A stretch of DNA of 64,000 bases from Flavobacterium sp. N2270 (GTDB taxonomy: Bacteria; Bacteroidota; Bacteroidia; Flavobacteriales; Flavobacteriaceae): positions 2,108,001-2,172,000 of the forward strand of contig NZ_CP110005.1 of the NCBI RefSeq assembly GCF_025947225.1, in the 5' to 3' direction. Positions 42,893 through 52,025 of the stretch are shown here, piece by piece. Made by a program: the position numbers and the translations under genes. Numbering within the stretch: position 1 is the first letter of the stretch; every line of letters starts with the position of its first letter. The notes below the pieces were generated by a model, which was given only the letters and a program-made list of their open reading frames with translations, was not told where the DNA came from and searched no databases.

Positions 42893-44128
42893 TTAGACTT
42901 CCAATACTACTTTTGGAAAACATATAAAATATTTTGTAACAGGTTTAGATAATGCTTTTAAATTTAATTGATCAGAAGCTTCTACTACATCTTCCACTTT
43001 TTTGTTCTTTTTTAGTATTCGTATAGGTTCATCATTTTTATTATAAGCCTGATTTTTTATTTTTCCTTTAAACACAAAATAAGCCGCTTCTTTTTCAGAT
43101 AAACTATGTTTTTTCATGTATAATTCTATATAACCTAATAATCTCTCTTTGTTAGGTTTATCATCTCCCATCTGAATTTTTAGTAGATCTCTGTTTAATG
43201 TCATTTTACACAAAGAACTTAATACAAAATCATCGTGAAATTGCCATTCTTTTATTGCTCCCATCACATCATAATCATCCAATAATGCAAATTTTTCAAG
43301 TATTGAATTATTGAAATCTATTAATGAAATTTTATTATTTAAGAAGAATTTTAACGGCTGACTACAATTTAAAATAATTCCTTTTTGAGATAATTCTTTT
43401 GCTCTTTTTAAGATTTTTGTCAATATTAATTCAGCAACTACTCCAGTTTTATGTAAATAAACTTGCCAATACATTAATCTTCTTGCTACTAAAAACATTT
43501 CTACCGAATAAATCCCTTTTTCCTCAATAACTAAGCAGTCATCCTGAACATTCATCATTTGAATTAATCGTTCACTGTTGATGTTTCCTTCAGCAACTCC
43601 ACTATAAAAACTATCGCGACGCAAATAATCCATTCTATCCATATCTAATTGACTCGAAATTAATTGCAACATGAATTTTCTATGATATTCACCTTTAAAA
43701 ACTTGTATCGCTAAATCTAATTGCCCATTAAATTCAACATTTAATTCTTGCATGAAAAGTAATGATAATTCTTCATGATGCACTTCTTCAACAATACTTT
43801 TTTCCATTGCATGACTGTATGGGCCGTGGCCTATATCATGTAAAAGTATAGCTACATAAAGGGCATTTTCCTCATCATCTGAAATATCAACTCCTTTAAA
43901 GCGCAATGTTTGTACAGCTTTTTGCATAATATGCATACAACCTATCGCATGATGAAAACGCGTATGATGTGCGCCAGGATAAACCAAATAAGTCATTCCC
44001 ATTTGAGAAATTCTTCGCAAACGCTGAAAATATCTATGCTGAATTAAATCGTAAATTAGAGTGTTAGGAATGGTTATGAAACCATAAATTGGATCGTTAA
44101 AAATTTTGAGTTTATTGGTTTGGCTCAC
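42893..44128 (-). CDS. HD-domain phosphohydrolase
   Basis: A protein of 411 residues. The metal site is assembled from HTRFHHAIGCMHIM, ILLHDIGHGPYSHAME (the HD dyad) and later LDMDRMDYLRRD. The order is that of the YdhJ/SAMHD1-like dNTPase group, which hydrolyse nucleotides. Substrate choice cannot be read from the sequence. It is cotranscribed with or just upstream of lpxD and divergent from porX. A TACATTTG box at 44148-44155 on the minus strand may be its promoter. Confidence 0.88.
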   Translation of the reverse strand: MSQTNKLKIFNDPIYGFITIPNTLIYDLIQHRYFQRLRRISQMGMTYLVYPGAHHTRFHHAIGCMHIMQKAVQTLRFKGVDISDDEENALYVAILLHDIGHGPYSHAMEKSIVEEVHHEELSLLFMQELNVEFNGQLDLAIQVFKGEYHRKFMLQLISSQLDMDRMDYLRRDSFYSGVAEGNINSERLIQMMNVQDDCLVIEEKGIYSVEMFLVARRLMYWQVYLHKTGVVAELILTKILKRAKELSQKGIILNCSQPLKFFLNNKISLIDFNNSILEKFALLDDYDVMGAIKEWQFHDDFVLSSLCKMTLNRDLLKIQMGDDKPNKERLLGYIELYMKKHSLSEKEAAYFVFKGKIKNQAYNKNDEPIRILKKNKKVEDVVEASDQLNLKALSKPVTKYFICFPKVVLEV

Positions 44129-44282
44129 AAGTTTAAATTTTGATTAACAAATGTAATTAAAATTAACAGATTTTTTATGAACTATTAAATATTCATTTTT
44201 TTAAGTATATACATAAATTTTATACTAATTTTAATACATTCATCGTTGAAGAAATAGTAACTTGCAGACAAATTAGTACAAA

Positions 44283-45836
44283 ATGAATAAAATAAAAATA
44301 CTTTGGGTTGATGATGAAATTGACTTATTAAAGCCTCATATATTATTTCTAGAAAAGAAAAACTACGACGTTACTACTTGTAATAACGGACAAGATGCAA
44401 TTGAACTATTTGAAGAAAATAATTTTGATGTTGTTTTTTTAGATGAAAATATGCCCGGTTTAAGTGGTCTCGAAACTTTATCAGAATTAAAAGAAAAAAA
44501 ATCTTCTGTTCCTGTAATAATGATTACTAAAAGTGAAGAAGAATATATTATGGAAGAAGCTATTGGCTCTAAAATAGCAGATTACTTAATAAAACCAGTA
44601 AACCCTAATCAAATACTCTTAAGTTTAAAAAAGAACTTAGATCATTCTCGATTAGTCTCTGAAAAAACGACTTTAGACTACCAAAAAGAATTTCGTAAAA
44701 TAGCTATGGATATGGCTATGGTCAATTCTTTTGAAGATTGGGCAGATTTATACAAAAGACTGATTTATTGGGAAATGGAACTTGAAAATATCGAAGACCA
44801 AAGCATGGTTGAAATATTGGAAAGTCAAAAAGTCGAAGCTAATCATCAATTTGGAAAGTTTATTGAAAAAAACTACGAAGATTGGTTTGTTGAAAACAAC
44901 AATAAACCAGTACTTTCACATAAACTTTTTGGAGAATTAGTTGCGCCTGAAATTCGTAAGAAAGACAAACCAATTCTATTTGTAGTTATAGATAATTTGA
45001 GATATGACCAATGGAAAGCTTTTGAAAACATTGTAAACAATCATTACAAATTAGAAAAAGAGACTAGTTATTACGCAATGTTACCAACCGCTACTCAATA
45101 TGCTCGTAATGCAATATTTTCTGGTTTAACTCCTTTGGAAATGGAGAAAAAATTTCCGCAATATTGGAAAAATGACCCAGATGAAGGCGGAAAAAATTTA
45201 TATGAAGGTGAGTTTTTAACGGAACAACTAAAACGTTTAGGTTTAGATATTAAACAAGAATATTATAAGATTACTAATTTTAGAGATGGAAAAAAATTAG
45301 CAGACAACTTCAAAGGATTAAAAGATAATGATTTAACTACAATTGTTTATAATTTTGTAGATATGCTTTCACATGCCAAAACCGAAATGGAAGTTGTAAA
45401 GGAATTAGCTTCAGATGACAAAGCTTATCGCTCATTAACAGTAAGTTGGTTTAAAAATTCGCCTTTATTGGATATGATTCAGCAAGCCCAAAAAATGGGT
45501 TTCAAATTAATTTTAACTACCGATCATGGAACGATTAATTGTAAAAATCCGTCTAAAGTAATTGGCGACAAAAATACAAGTTTAAACCTTCGTTATAAAA
45601 CTGGTAGAAGTTTAACCTATGAAAACAAAGATGTTTATGCAGTTAAAGATCCTAAAAAAATAGGTTTACCTGCATTAAATATGAGTAGTTCGTTTATTTT
45701 TGCAAAAAATGACTATTTCTTAGCTTATGTTAACAATTACAATCATTATGTAAGTTATTATAGAAATACTTATCAACATGGTGGAATTTCATTAGAAGAA
45801 ATGATCGTTCCTTTTTTAGTTTTAGAACCAAAATAA
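44283..45836 (+). CDS. porX: T9SS regulator PorX (receiver plus PglZ/alkaline-phosphatase domain)
   Basis: A protein of 517 residues. The N-terminal receiver domain (1-120) has the phospho-acceptor D54 in VVFLDENMPGLSG. A helical linker follows, and then a PglZ-type alkaline phosphatase-like domain (about 200-517) with metal ligands in VVIDNLRYDQW, the Thr nucleophile region LPTATQYARN, and LTTDHGTINC. PorX with the kinase PorY controls T9SS gene expression and gliding; its C-terminal domain degrades cyclic oligonucleotides. porY and sigP are not in the window. T9SS substrates in the window fit its presence. Confidence 0.95.
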   Translation: MNKIKILWVDDEIDLLKPHILFLEKKNYDVTTCNNGQDAIELFEENNFDVVFLDENMPGLSGLETLSELKEKKSSVPVIMITKSEEEYIMEEAIGSKIADYLIKPVNPNQILLSLKKNLDHSRLVSEKTTLDYQKEFRKIAMDMAMVNSFEDWADLYKRLIYWEMELENIEDQSMVEILESQKVEANHQFGKFIEKNYEDWFVENNNKPVLSHKLFGELVAPEIRKKDKPILFVVIDNLRYDQWKAFENIVNNHYKLEKETSYYAMLPTATQYARNAIFSGLTPLEMEKKFPQYWKNDPDEGGKNLYEGEFLTEQLKRLGLDIKQEYYKITNFRDGKKLADNFKGLKDNDLTTIVYNFVDMLSHAKTEMEVVKELASDDKAYRSLTVSWFKNSPLLDMIQQAQKMGFKLILTTDHGTINCKNPSKVIGDKNTSLNLRYKTGRSLTYENKDVYAVKDPKKIGLPALNMSSSFIFAKNDYFLAYVNNYNHYVSYYRNTYQHGGISLEEMIVPFLVLEPK

Positions 45837-45842
45837 AAATAA

Positions 45843-46256
45843 ATGCAAATAGTTTTTTCTTTAGACGAAATACAAAGCGTTGTAAAACAATTGCTTAATA
45901 CAAATGGATTAAAAAAAGTGATTACATTTCATGCAGAAATGGGTGTTGGAAAAACAACATTTATTAAAGAAATTGTAAAACAATTAGACGTTAATGATAA
46001 TTCGAGCAGCCCAACTTTTTCATTGGTAAACGAATACGAAACTTCGACAGGAGAAGTTATTTATCACTTTGATTTATATCGTTTAAACAACGAAGAAGAA
46101 GCATATGATATGGGAATTGATGAGTATTTTTATTCTGGAAATTGGTGTTTAATAGAATGGCCAGAAAAAACGCCAAACTTAATTCCAATTGATCATGCTG
46201 CAATTCACTTAAAAATTGTAGAAAATGGAAAAAGAGAATTAACGTTAATAAATTAA
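45843..46256 (+). CDS. tsaE: tRNA threonylcarbamoyladenosine biosynthesis ATPase
   Basis: A protein of 137 residues, a P-loop ATPase that works with TsaB/TsaD to place t6A at position 37 of ANN-decoding tRNAs. Walker A is EMGVGKTTF near 30-38, followed by SSPTFSLVNEY and YHFDLYRL. The LIEWPEK motif is near 108. The size is normal. It lies 6 bp after porX. Confidence 0.95.
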   Translation: MQIVFSLDEIQSVVKQLLNTNGLKKVITFHAEMGVGKTTFIKEIVKQLDVNDNSSSPTFSLVNEYETSTGEVIYHFDLYRLNNEEEAYDMGIDEYFYSGNWCLIEWPEKTPNLIPIDHAAIHLKIVENGKRELTLIN

Positions 46257-46335
46257 TCTATAATTTGTTATTTTTAAGCACTTGCAAATTGTAAGATTAT
46301 TTCCTAAATTGGCTAAACATAACTAAAAACCAACT

Positions 46336-47532
46336 ATGTCAACGTACAGTCCTTTTTCAAAAATGCAATTACTTCCACAGGAAGAAAAGTTAGAAATTGC
46401 ACGACATAAAAGCGAATTATTTATTGGTGTTCCAAAAGAGACTTCCTATCAAGAACGACGTATTTGCTTAACACCTGATGCCGTTAGTTCATTGGTAAAT
46501 CATGGTCATAGAGTTATGATTGAAGCGGGGGCTGGAGAGAGTTCAAGTTTTTCTGATAAAGAATATAGTGAAGCGGGTGCAGAAGTAACAAACGATACAA
46601 ATAAAGTTTTTGGCTGCCCAATGATTTTAAAAGTAGAACCTCCTACTCTCGTTGAAGTTGAGATGATGAACCCGCAAACAATTGTAATTTCAGCTATCCA
46701 ATTAAAAACACAGAAAAAAGAATATTTTGAGGCATTGGCCATAAAAAGAATTACTGCAATAGCATTTGAATTCATAAAAGACGAAGATGGTTCTTATCCA
46801 GCTGTAAAGTCATTATCAGAAATAGCAGGAATTGCTTCAATTCATATCGCTGCAGAGCTAATGATTAATCAAAACATAGGTAAAGGTTTACTTTTTGGCA
46901 ATATTACTGGAGTTCCACCTACAGAAGTTGTAATTCTTGGTGCAGGAACCGTTGCCGAATTTGCAGCACGAACTGCAATAGGATTAGGCGCAAATGTAAA
47001 AGTATTTGACAATTCAATTACAAAATTAAGACGATTACAAAACAATTTAAACCAAAGAATATTTACTTCAACCATACAAGAAAAAAGCCTTTTAAAAGCA
47101 TTACGCAGATGTGATGTAGCTATTGGAGCAATGAGAGGAAAAAATAGAACTCCTATTATAGTTACCGAAACTATGGTTGAAAACATGAAAAAAGGAGCTG
47201 TAATAGTAGATGTAAGTATAGATACTGGTGGATGTTTTGAATCTTCTGAAATAACAACACATGAAAAACCAACATTCATAAAAAACGATGTAATTCATTA
47301 TTGTGTCCCTAATATTCCATCAAGATATTCTAAAACAGCTTCAATGTCAATTAGTAATATTATTTCACCTTTTTTATTAGACATTGCTGAAGATGGAGGT
47401 ATTGAAAGTGCAATTCGTTGTAATAGAGGTTTAAAAAACGGAATTTATTTCTATCATGGTCTATTAACAAATAAATCTATTGGAGATTGGTTTAACATTG
47501 AATACAGAGATATTAATTTATTAGTTTTTTAA
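46336..47532 (+). CDS. Alanine dehydrogenase
   Basis: A protein of 398 residues of the alanine dehydrogenase / transhydrogenase alpha family, which makes pyruvate, NH4+ and NADH from alanine. FIGVPKETSYQERRICLTP is at the N-terminus, AIQLKTQKKEYF in the middle and the NAD motif VILGAGTVAEFAARTAIGLG near 200. It is longer at the N-terminus (about 25 residues) than the Bacillus enzyme, as usual for Bacteroidota. It is monocistronic, 79 bp after tsaE. Confidence 0.88.
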   Translation: MSTYSPFSKMQLLPQEEKLEIARHKSELFIGVPKETSYQERRICLTPDAVSSLVNHGHRVMIEAGAGESSSFSDKEYSEAGAEVTNDTNKVFGCPMILKVEPPTLVEVEMMNPQTIVISAIQLKTQKKEYFEALAIKRITAIAFEFIKDEDGSYPAVKSLSEIAGIASIHIAAELMINQNIGKGLLFGNITGVPPTEVVILGAGTVAEFAARTAIGLGANVKVFDNSITKLRRLQNNLNQRIFTSTIQEKSLLKALRRCDVAIGAMRGKNRTPIIVTETMVENMKKGAVIVDVSIDTGGCFESSEITTHEKPTFIKNDVIHYCVPNIPSRYSKTASMSISNIISPFLLDIAEDGGIESAIRCNRGLKNGIYFYHGLLTNKSIGDWFNIEYRDINLLVF

Positions 47533-47563
47533 AGTAAATACTCTTACTAAGTCAATAAAACAT

Positions 47564-47571
47564 TAAATTTG
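47564..47571 (+). promoter_or_regulatory. Putative -7 element before DUF4258 gene
   Basis: TAAATTTG matches TAnnTTTG, 17 bp before the start codon of the DUF4258 gene. No -33 TTG is clear. Confidence 0.45.
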
Positions 47572-47587
47572 TCGAAAATTTTTTAAA

Positions 47588-47974
47588 ATGAAATTCAAGT
47601 TTAGATTAGCCTATTACCTATTCGGATTAATGTTAGGTGGCTTTTTTGTAGTATATTTTTTAGGAGCAAAAGCAGATGCCAAAGGGGTTGAGTTTTGCTA
47701 CTTACCAAACTGTAGAGCTTTAAAAGATATGAGAAGTAAATCATTTCATTATTCTGAAGCTGCGAAAAATACTTTAAATGAAGGTTGGGTAACAATTGAA
47801 GATGTTAAAGCGAGTATGCAATATGGTGATATAGATTTTGGAAAAAGTAATATTCCATCAAAAAACGGAAAAATATATGTTATCGAAGGTAAAACAGCTC
47901 AAAATGAAGCAATTATATTAACAGTAGCAAACAGTACTACTAAGGCAACTTTAGAGTCAATAGAAAAAAAATAA
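47588..47974 (+). CDS. DUF4258 membrane-anchored protein
   Basis: A protein of 128 residues. One N-terminal membrane helix (8-26, YLFGLMLGGFFVVYFLG) is followed by a short Cys pair (FCYLPNC) and the DUF4258 core (YSEAAKNTLNEGWVTIEDVKASM, then KIYVIEGKTAQNEAIILTVAN). DUF4258 folds resemble RelE-like toxins in some proteins, but no antitoxin gene is present and the membrane anchor argues for another role. The function is unknown. Confidence 0.82.
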   Translation: MKFKFRLAYYLFGLMLGGFFVVYFLGAKADAKGVEFCYLPNCRALKDMRSKSFHYSEAAKNTLNEGWVTIEDVKASMQYGDIDFGKSNIPSKNGKIYVIEGKTAQNEAIILTVANSTTKATLESIEKK

Positions 47975-47992
47975 TTTTTTATTTAAAAACAC

Positions 47993-48022
47993 TTGTAAAT
48001 ATAAATAATGGGTGTATATTTG
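47993..48022 (+). promoter_or_regulatory. tRNA-Val promoter
   Basis: TTG at 47993-47995, 19 nt, TATATTTG at 48015-48022: an exact match to the Bacteroidota -33/-7 consensus. The tRNA begins 35 bp downstream. Confidence 0.85.
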
Positions 48023-48057
48023 CACTCGCAATACGGTAATAGTAAAGCAGTTTATTG

Positions 48058-48132
48058 GGGCGATTAGCTCAGCTGGTTCAGAGCACCTCGTTTACACCGA
48101 GGGGGTCGGGGGTTCGAACCCCTCATCGCCCA
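48058..48132 (+). tRNA. tRNA-Val (anticodon TAC)
   Basis: 75 nt. The acceptor stem is GGGCGAT with ATCGCCC, discriminator A at 48132. The anticodon arm is CCTCG-TTTACAC-CGAGG with anticodon TAC, and the T-loop is TTCGAAC within GGGGG/CCCTC (one G-U pair). The 3' CCA is not encoded. The promoter and terminator are its own. Confidence 0.97.
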
Positions 48133-48143
48133 CTTCAATTTCT

Positions 48144-48175
48144 AAAAAAATCCTACAGAAATGTAGGATTTTTTT
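48144..48175 (+). terminator. Terminator after tRNA-Val
   Basis: Seven A, TCCTACA, loop GAAA, TGTAGGA, seven T: a perfect stem of 14 bp ending in a T run, 12 bp after the tRNA. Confidence 0.9.
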
Positions 48176-48226
48176 ATTTTAATTTACTTTGATTTTCTTT
48201 ATATTTGAAATTTAAGATAAATCAAA

Positions 48227-48592
48227 ATGAAAACAACTCCAGAACATGACGAACGAATTGCAAAAATGACTTTTGCCTCTGTTTATCCACATTATGTAAC
48301 AAAAGTCCAGAAAAAAGGTCGAACAATAGATGAATTACATCAAGTTATCGAATGGCTTACTGGTTTTAATAACCAAAAACTACAAGAACTAATTGATGAT
48401 GAGGCTACTTTTGAAGCTTTCTTCCAAAATGCAAATTTAAATATAAATGCACAACTTATTAAAGGCGTTATTTGTGGTTATAGAATTGAAGAAATTGATA
48501 ATGATTTAACCAGACAAACTAGATATTTAGACAAACTAGTTGATGAATTAGCAAAAGGAAAAAAAATGGAGAAAATATTGAGAAACAAATAA
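48227..48592 (+). CDS. DUF2200 protein
   Basis: A protein of 121 residues recognised as DUF2200 by the conserved start (HDERIAKMTFASVYPHYVTKVQKKGRT) and IEWLTGFNNQKL. It is entirely soluble, helical and cytoplasmic. The C-terminal part (IKGVICGYRIEEIDNDLTRQTRYLDKLVDELAKGK) is also conserved in the family. DUF2200 proteins are widespread single-gene units without known function; the YdhG/YjbR-like shape is a guess. It is monocistronic. Confidence 0.85.
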   Translation: MKTTPEHDERIAKMTFASVYPHYVTKVQKKGRTIDELHQVIEWLTGFNNQKLQELIDDEATFEAFFQNANLNINAQLIKGVICGYRIEEIDNDLTRQTRYLDKLVDELAKGKKMEKILRNK

Positions 48593-48818
48593 AACTAAGG
48601 AACCCATATTAAAACAACACATTCAAAATATCGGAATGTTGCTTTATAAGCATCTTGACATTTACAGGTATTTTTTTCCTTGTATGTTACTTGATTTTTC
48701 TTCTGAACCAATAAGTAAGATTTACACGAGAGAATCAATTTAGAGAATATAAATTACCATTTATAAACTTAAGGATATAAAAAACTAAAGATATAAAAAA
48801 CTAAATATAATTTAAACT
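48593..48818. other. Intergenic region with a short direct repeat
   Basis: 226 bp with no gene or RNA that I can support. GATATAAAAAACTAAA occurs twice in tandem near 48774-48804, just before the following membrane protein gene. There is no TAnnTTTG box with good position. Confidence 0.4.
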
Positions 48819-49355
48819 TTGAAAGATAAAATAAGAATTATCATTAGCGTATTGTTTCCTGTAATAATGATTTTATTCAGGTACTCAAAGTATATTAATT
48901 ATTTAGGCGTACTTTTACTCTTATCATTATTAATCCTTGATTTTATTAATTTAAATAAAATTAAGAATTCAAAGTCTTCTTTAATTCATTATTTATCTTG
49001 GATAATTATTTCAGCTACTATAATTTATTTAAGAAATATTGAACTAACAATATATTCACAATTAGTTTTAATTTTTATATTTAAAACTACCATACTCTTT
49101 TTATCGTTATTAAAATACAGAAGTTTTTATGTTACTAAGTCTTTTTTAGGAAAAATATGGATTCTAAGCCTATTTTTATATTTAATTGAACTTATCTTAA
49201 ATTCAACACATACAACAGCAGAACTATGTTTAAAACTAGCAATCCTTACATCAATCGAATCAATATTAATAATAATGTTCAATAATAAGTTGAAAATATA
49301 TCAAAAAAACTTCCTAAATATTTTTTGGAATAAAATTTCAAAAACAAATAACTAA
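48819..49355 (+). CDS. Multi-pass membrane protein of unknown function
   Basis: A protein of up to 178 residues with about five hydrophobic helices (IIISVLFPVIMILF, YLGVLLLLSLLILDFI, LSWIIISATIIYL, LVLIFIFKTTILFLSLL, ILSLFLYLIELILN). I do not recognise the family. The only start giving full length is TTG at 48819; the first ATG would be residue 17, inside the first helix, so TTG is preferred but uncertain. The base composition is like the neighbourhood. It is followed by a bidirectional terminator. Confidence 0.55.
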   Translation: MKDKIRIIISVLFPVIMILFRYSKYINYLGVLLLLSLLILDFINLNKIKNSKSSLIHYLSWIIISATIIYLRNIELTIYSQLVLIFIFKTTILFLSLLKYRSFYVTKSFLGKIWILSLFLYLIELILNSTHTTAELCLKLAILTSIESILIIMFNNKLKIYQKNFLNIFWNKISKTNN

Positions 49356-49373
49356 ATTTAGTATTAACAAAAA

Positions 49374-49397
49374 AAAATCCCTCAACTGAGGGATTTT
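49374..49397. terminator. Bidirectional terminator
   Basis: AAAATCCCTC, loop AACT, GAGGGATTTT: a perfect 10-bp stem between the convergent membrane protein and proline dehydrogenase genes. Confidence 0.85.
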
Positions 49398-49402
49398 GCG
49401 TT

Positions 49403-50569
49403 TTATAATTTTCTTCTACTTCTTTCTTTCTTAATTAAATCGAGCTCACGGCTTGTTTGTCCGGCTACAGAAGTATTTTCTTCGGCTCTACGAATTAAAT
49501 ATGGCATAACATCTCTAACTGGTCCAAATGGAAGGTATTTTGCCACATTATAACCTTGTTCCGCTAAATTATAACTAATATTATCACTCATTCCATATAA
49601 TTGACCGAAAAAGATTCTGTTCTCGTTTTTAGTAATTCCTTTTTCTTCACACAATTCCATCAATCGATATGAACTATTTTCATTATGAGTTCCTGCAAAA
49701 ATGTACATTTTATCAATATTATCAACCATATAAACAATTGCTGCATCATAATTTTCATCAGTAGCTTGTTTAGTTGCGCATATTGGCGATTTATATCCTT
49801 TATCTTCTGCTCTAGCATTTTCCTTTTCCATATAGGCTCCACGAACAATTTTCATACCAATGAAGAATCCATCTTTATTAGCTCTGTCATGAAGGTTTTT
49901 CAAGTAGTCTAATCTATCCCAACGATACATTTGTAGCGTATTATATACTATTGCTCTTTGTTTATTGTATTTACGCATCATTTCTTCAACCAAATCATCT
50001 GCAGCATCTTGCATCCAGCTTTCTTCAGCATCAATTAATAATGCAACATCTTTATCGTGCGCAATTTTACACACTTTATCAAAACGAGCAACTACTCTAT
50101 TCCATTCTTCTTTTTCTTTCTCATTCAACTCTGCTCCAGATCCTACTTTTTCATATAAAGCAATTCTACCAAATCCAGTAGGTTTAAAAACTGCAAATGG
50201 AATTGCCATACGTTCTTTAGCAAAATCAACTGTTTTTAAAATCATTTCTAAAGCAGCATCAAATTGAGCTTCTTCTTCTTTTCCTTCTACAGAATAATCT
50301 AAAACAGATGAAACTCCTTTAGTATACATTTTATCAACAACCGAAAGACAATCATGTTCATTTATTCCGCCACAAAAATGATCAAAAACAGTAGAACGAA
50401 TTAATCCTTCAACTGGTAAATGTGCTTTCAATGCAAAATTTGTAACAGCTGTACCAATTTTTACAAGAGGTTGACTTTCAATTAATTTGAATAAAAAATA
50501 AGCTCTTTCTAACTCGGTATCACTTTTAAGTGAAAAAGCAACTTCTGTATTGTTAAAGATTTTCTCCAT
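49403..50569 (-). CDS. Proline dehydrogenase
   Basis: A protein of 388 residues of the monofunctional PRODH family: an FAD-dependent TIM barrel oxidising proline to pyrroline-5-carboxylate. Landmarks are FAVFKPTGFGRIALYEK near 122, LLIDAEESWMQDAADDL near 180, KIVRGAYMEKE near 236 and FGQLYGMSDNISYNLAEQGY near 320. The C-terminal YLIRRAEENTSV provides the Arg residues that bind the proline carboxylate. It is stand-alone, without the P5C dehydrogenase fused as in PutA. A TATATTTG box at 50593-50600 on the minus strand is its likely -7 element. Confidence 0.93.
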   Translation of the reverse strand: MEKIFNNTEVAFSLKSDTELERAYFLFKLIESQPLVKIGTAVTNFALKAHLPVEGLIRSTVFDHFCGGINEHDCLSVVDKMYTKGVSSVLDYSVEGKEEEAQFDAALEMILKTVDFAKERMAIPFAVFKPTGFGRIALYEKVGSGAELNEKEKEEWNRVVARFDKVCKIAHDKDVALLIDAEESWMQDAADDLVEEMMRKYNKQRAIVYNTLQMYRWDRLDYLKNLHDRANKDGFFIGMKIVRGAYMEKENARAEDKGYKSPICATKQATDENYDAAIVYMVDNIDKMYIFAGTHNENSSYRLMELCEEKGITKNENRIFFGQLYGMSDNISYNLAEQGYNVAKYLPFGPVRDVMPYLIRRAEENTSVAGQTSRELDLIKKERSRRKL

Positions 50570-50664
50570 GAGATTTTGACTAAATTGTTATGCAAATATA
50601 CTGTAGTCTTCTCTATTTTTAAATAAAAAATACCTTATTTTGCATGAAATTGAAAACAATAACA

Positions 50665-51732
50665 ATGCAAACTATTCAAGCACACAATTATAAAATATTA
50701 TTTGACGATTTAGGTTATGAGTTTCTTGCCAAATCAATAACACCACAATTGTATTCAAAAATATTTATAATTGTAGATGAGAATACTTCAAACGAATGTC
50801 TACCTCGATTTTTAGCGAATTTTGCTACAGAAGTAGCTATTGAAATTATTGAATTAGAAGCTGGTGAAGCACATAAAAATATTGAAACTTGTTTAGGCAT
50901 TTGGAATAGTTTAACCGAATTAGAAGGAGATAGAAAAAGTATTATCATAAACCTTGGAGGTGGTGTGATTACAGATATTGGCGGCTTTGTTGCTTGTACA
51001 TTTAAAAGAGGTATCGATTTCATAAATGTTCCTACTACTCTTTTAGCTATGGTTGATGCATCAATAGGTGGGAAAAATGGAGTTGATTTAGGAAACTTAA
51101 AAAACCAGATTGGAATAATTAGAGAACCAAAAGCAGTGTTAATCGATACACATTTTCTGAGTACTTTATCTGCAAGAGAAATGCGTTCTGGATTAGCAGA
51201 AATGCTTAAGCATGGTTTAATTTACGATAAACTATATTGGAATAAATTTAAACACCTAAATAACTTAAGTACTGATGATTTGAATAGTTTAATTCATGAA
51301 TCAGTTCAAATAAAAAACATAATAGTTTCTGAAGACTTAACCGAAAATGGAATAAGAAAATCTTTAAATTTCGGACACACTTTAGGTCATGCAATAGAAA
51401 GCTATTTATTGGAACATCCTAATAAAAAATCATTACTCCATGGTGAAGCTATTGCCATAGGAATGATTTTAGAAAGTTATATTTCTAAAGAAAAAAATCT
51501 TATTTCTGAAATTGAATATTTAGAAATAAAAGAACTAATTAATTCGCTTTATGACAAGGTTGAATTTAATGAAACTGACATTCAAAAAGTAATTGAATTA
51601 TTAATTTTTGACAAGAAAAATGAATTTGGCACCATTCAATTTGCGCTTTTAGATGGAATAGGTAAAATTAAAATCAATCAAACAGCTGATAATGAATTAA
51701 TTATAAAATCTTTTATAAATTATAAAAACTAA
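50665..51732 (+). CDS. aroB: 3-dehydroquinate synthase
   Basis: The second step of the shikimate pathway, a NAD- and metal-dependent synthase. The NAD loops LGGGVITDIGGFVACTFKRG are near 100, and the metal ligands are in GLAEMLKHGLI, FGHTLGHAIE and LLHGEAIAIGM. I use the ATG at 50665 (355 residues). The frame opens at 50644, but that ATG lies within a few bases of a promoter-like TACCTTATTTTG, and the family N-terminus fits the later start (MQTIQAHNYKILF). It is divergent from proline dehydrogenase. Confidence 0.95.
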   Translation: MQTIQAHNYKILFDDLGYEFLAKSITPQLYSKIFIIVDENTSNECLPRFLANFATEVAIEIIELEAGEAHKNIETCLGIWNSLTELEGDRKSIIINLGGGVITDIGGFVACTFKRGIDFINVPTTLLAMVDASIGGKNGVDLGNLKNQIGIIREPKAVLIDTHFLSTLSAREMRSGLAEMLKHGLIYDKLYWNKFKHLNNLSTDDLNSLIHESVQIKNIIVSEDLTENGIRKSLNFGHTLGHAIESYLLEHPNKKSLLHGEAIAIGMILESYISKEKNLISEIEYLEIKELINSLYDKVEFNETDIQKVIELLIFDKKNEFGTIQFALLDGIGKIKINQTADNELIIKSFINYKN

Positions 51733-51774
51733 AAAAAAATAATCTAATTCATTCCAATCGGTAATAATATTTTT

Positions 51775-51782
51775 TAAATTTG
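51775..51782 (+). promoter_or_regulatory. Putative promoter of the arginine decarboxylase operon
   Basis: TAAATTTG matches the -7 consensus. Transcription from here would give a 5' leader of roughly 235 nt before the arginine decarboxylase start at 52026. No -33 TTG is visible. Confidence 0.45.
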
Positions 51783-51786
51783 CAGT

Positions 51787-51966
51787 AATGAAAAAACCAC
51801 ATTTACTTCAAAATTTAACGACAAGCTTTTCTTTTCAGAAAAACAGCTATTCAATACATCATAATAGTTGTTCCTTTAATGAAAGTATTTTTGTATTTGA
51901 TTTATTTGAATTGTTAAAAGCATTTAACGAAAAACTTTTAATAATATTTTCTAACATAAGACTTTG
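51787..51966 (+). other. 59-codon open frame in the leader before arginine decarboxylase
   Basis: An ATG at 51787 opens 59 codons ending with TGA at 51964-51966. The composition (FSFQKNSYSIHHNSCSF, DLFELLKAF) is not obviously protein-like, and the ATG sits almost on the expected transcription start. It could be a leader peptide, a leaderless small protein, or a chance frame in a structured 5' UTR. The 293-bp gap between aroB and the decarboxylase holds nothing else that I recognise. Confidence 0.35.
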
Positions 51967-52025
51967 AAAATTAATTGTTTATAAAATTAAAACAATTAAT
52001 AAATTTCAAAAATATTACTCAAAAA

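Noticed and set aside
46869..47279. Open frame of 136 codons antisense to alanine dehydrogenase
   Set aside because: It is fully inside a conserved gene with no recognisable protein features; a shadow frame.
47588..47974. DUF4258 protein as a RelE-like toxin
   Set aside because: It has a membrane anchor and no partner antitoxin gene.
48774..48804. Tandem GATATAAAAAACTAAA as a regulatory operator
   Set aside because: There are only two copies of an A-rich unit with no symmetry and no nearby regulator; likely slippage duplication.
49951..50267. Two overlapping plus-strand frames within proline dehydrogenase
   Set aside because: They are antisense to a conserved enzyme and low in complexity; not supported as genes.
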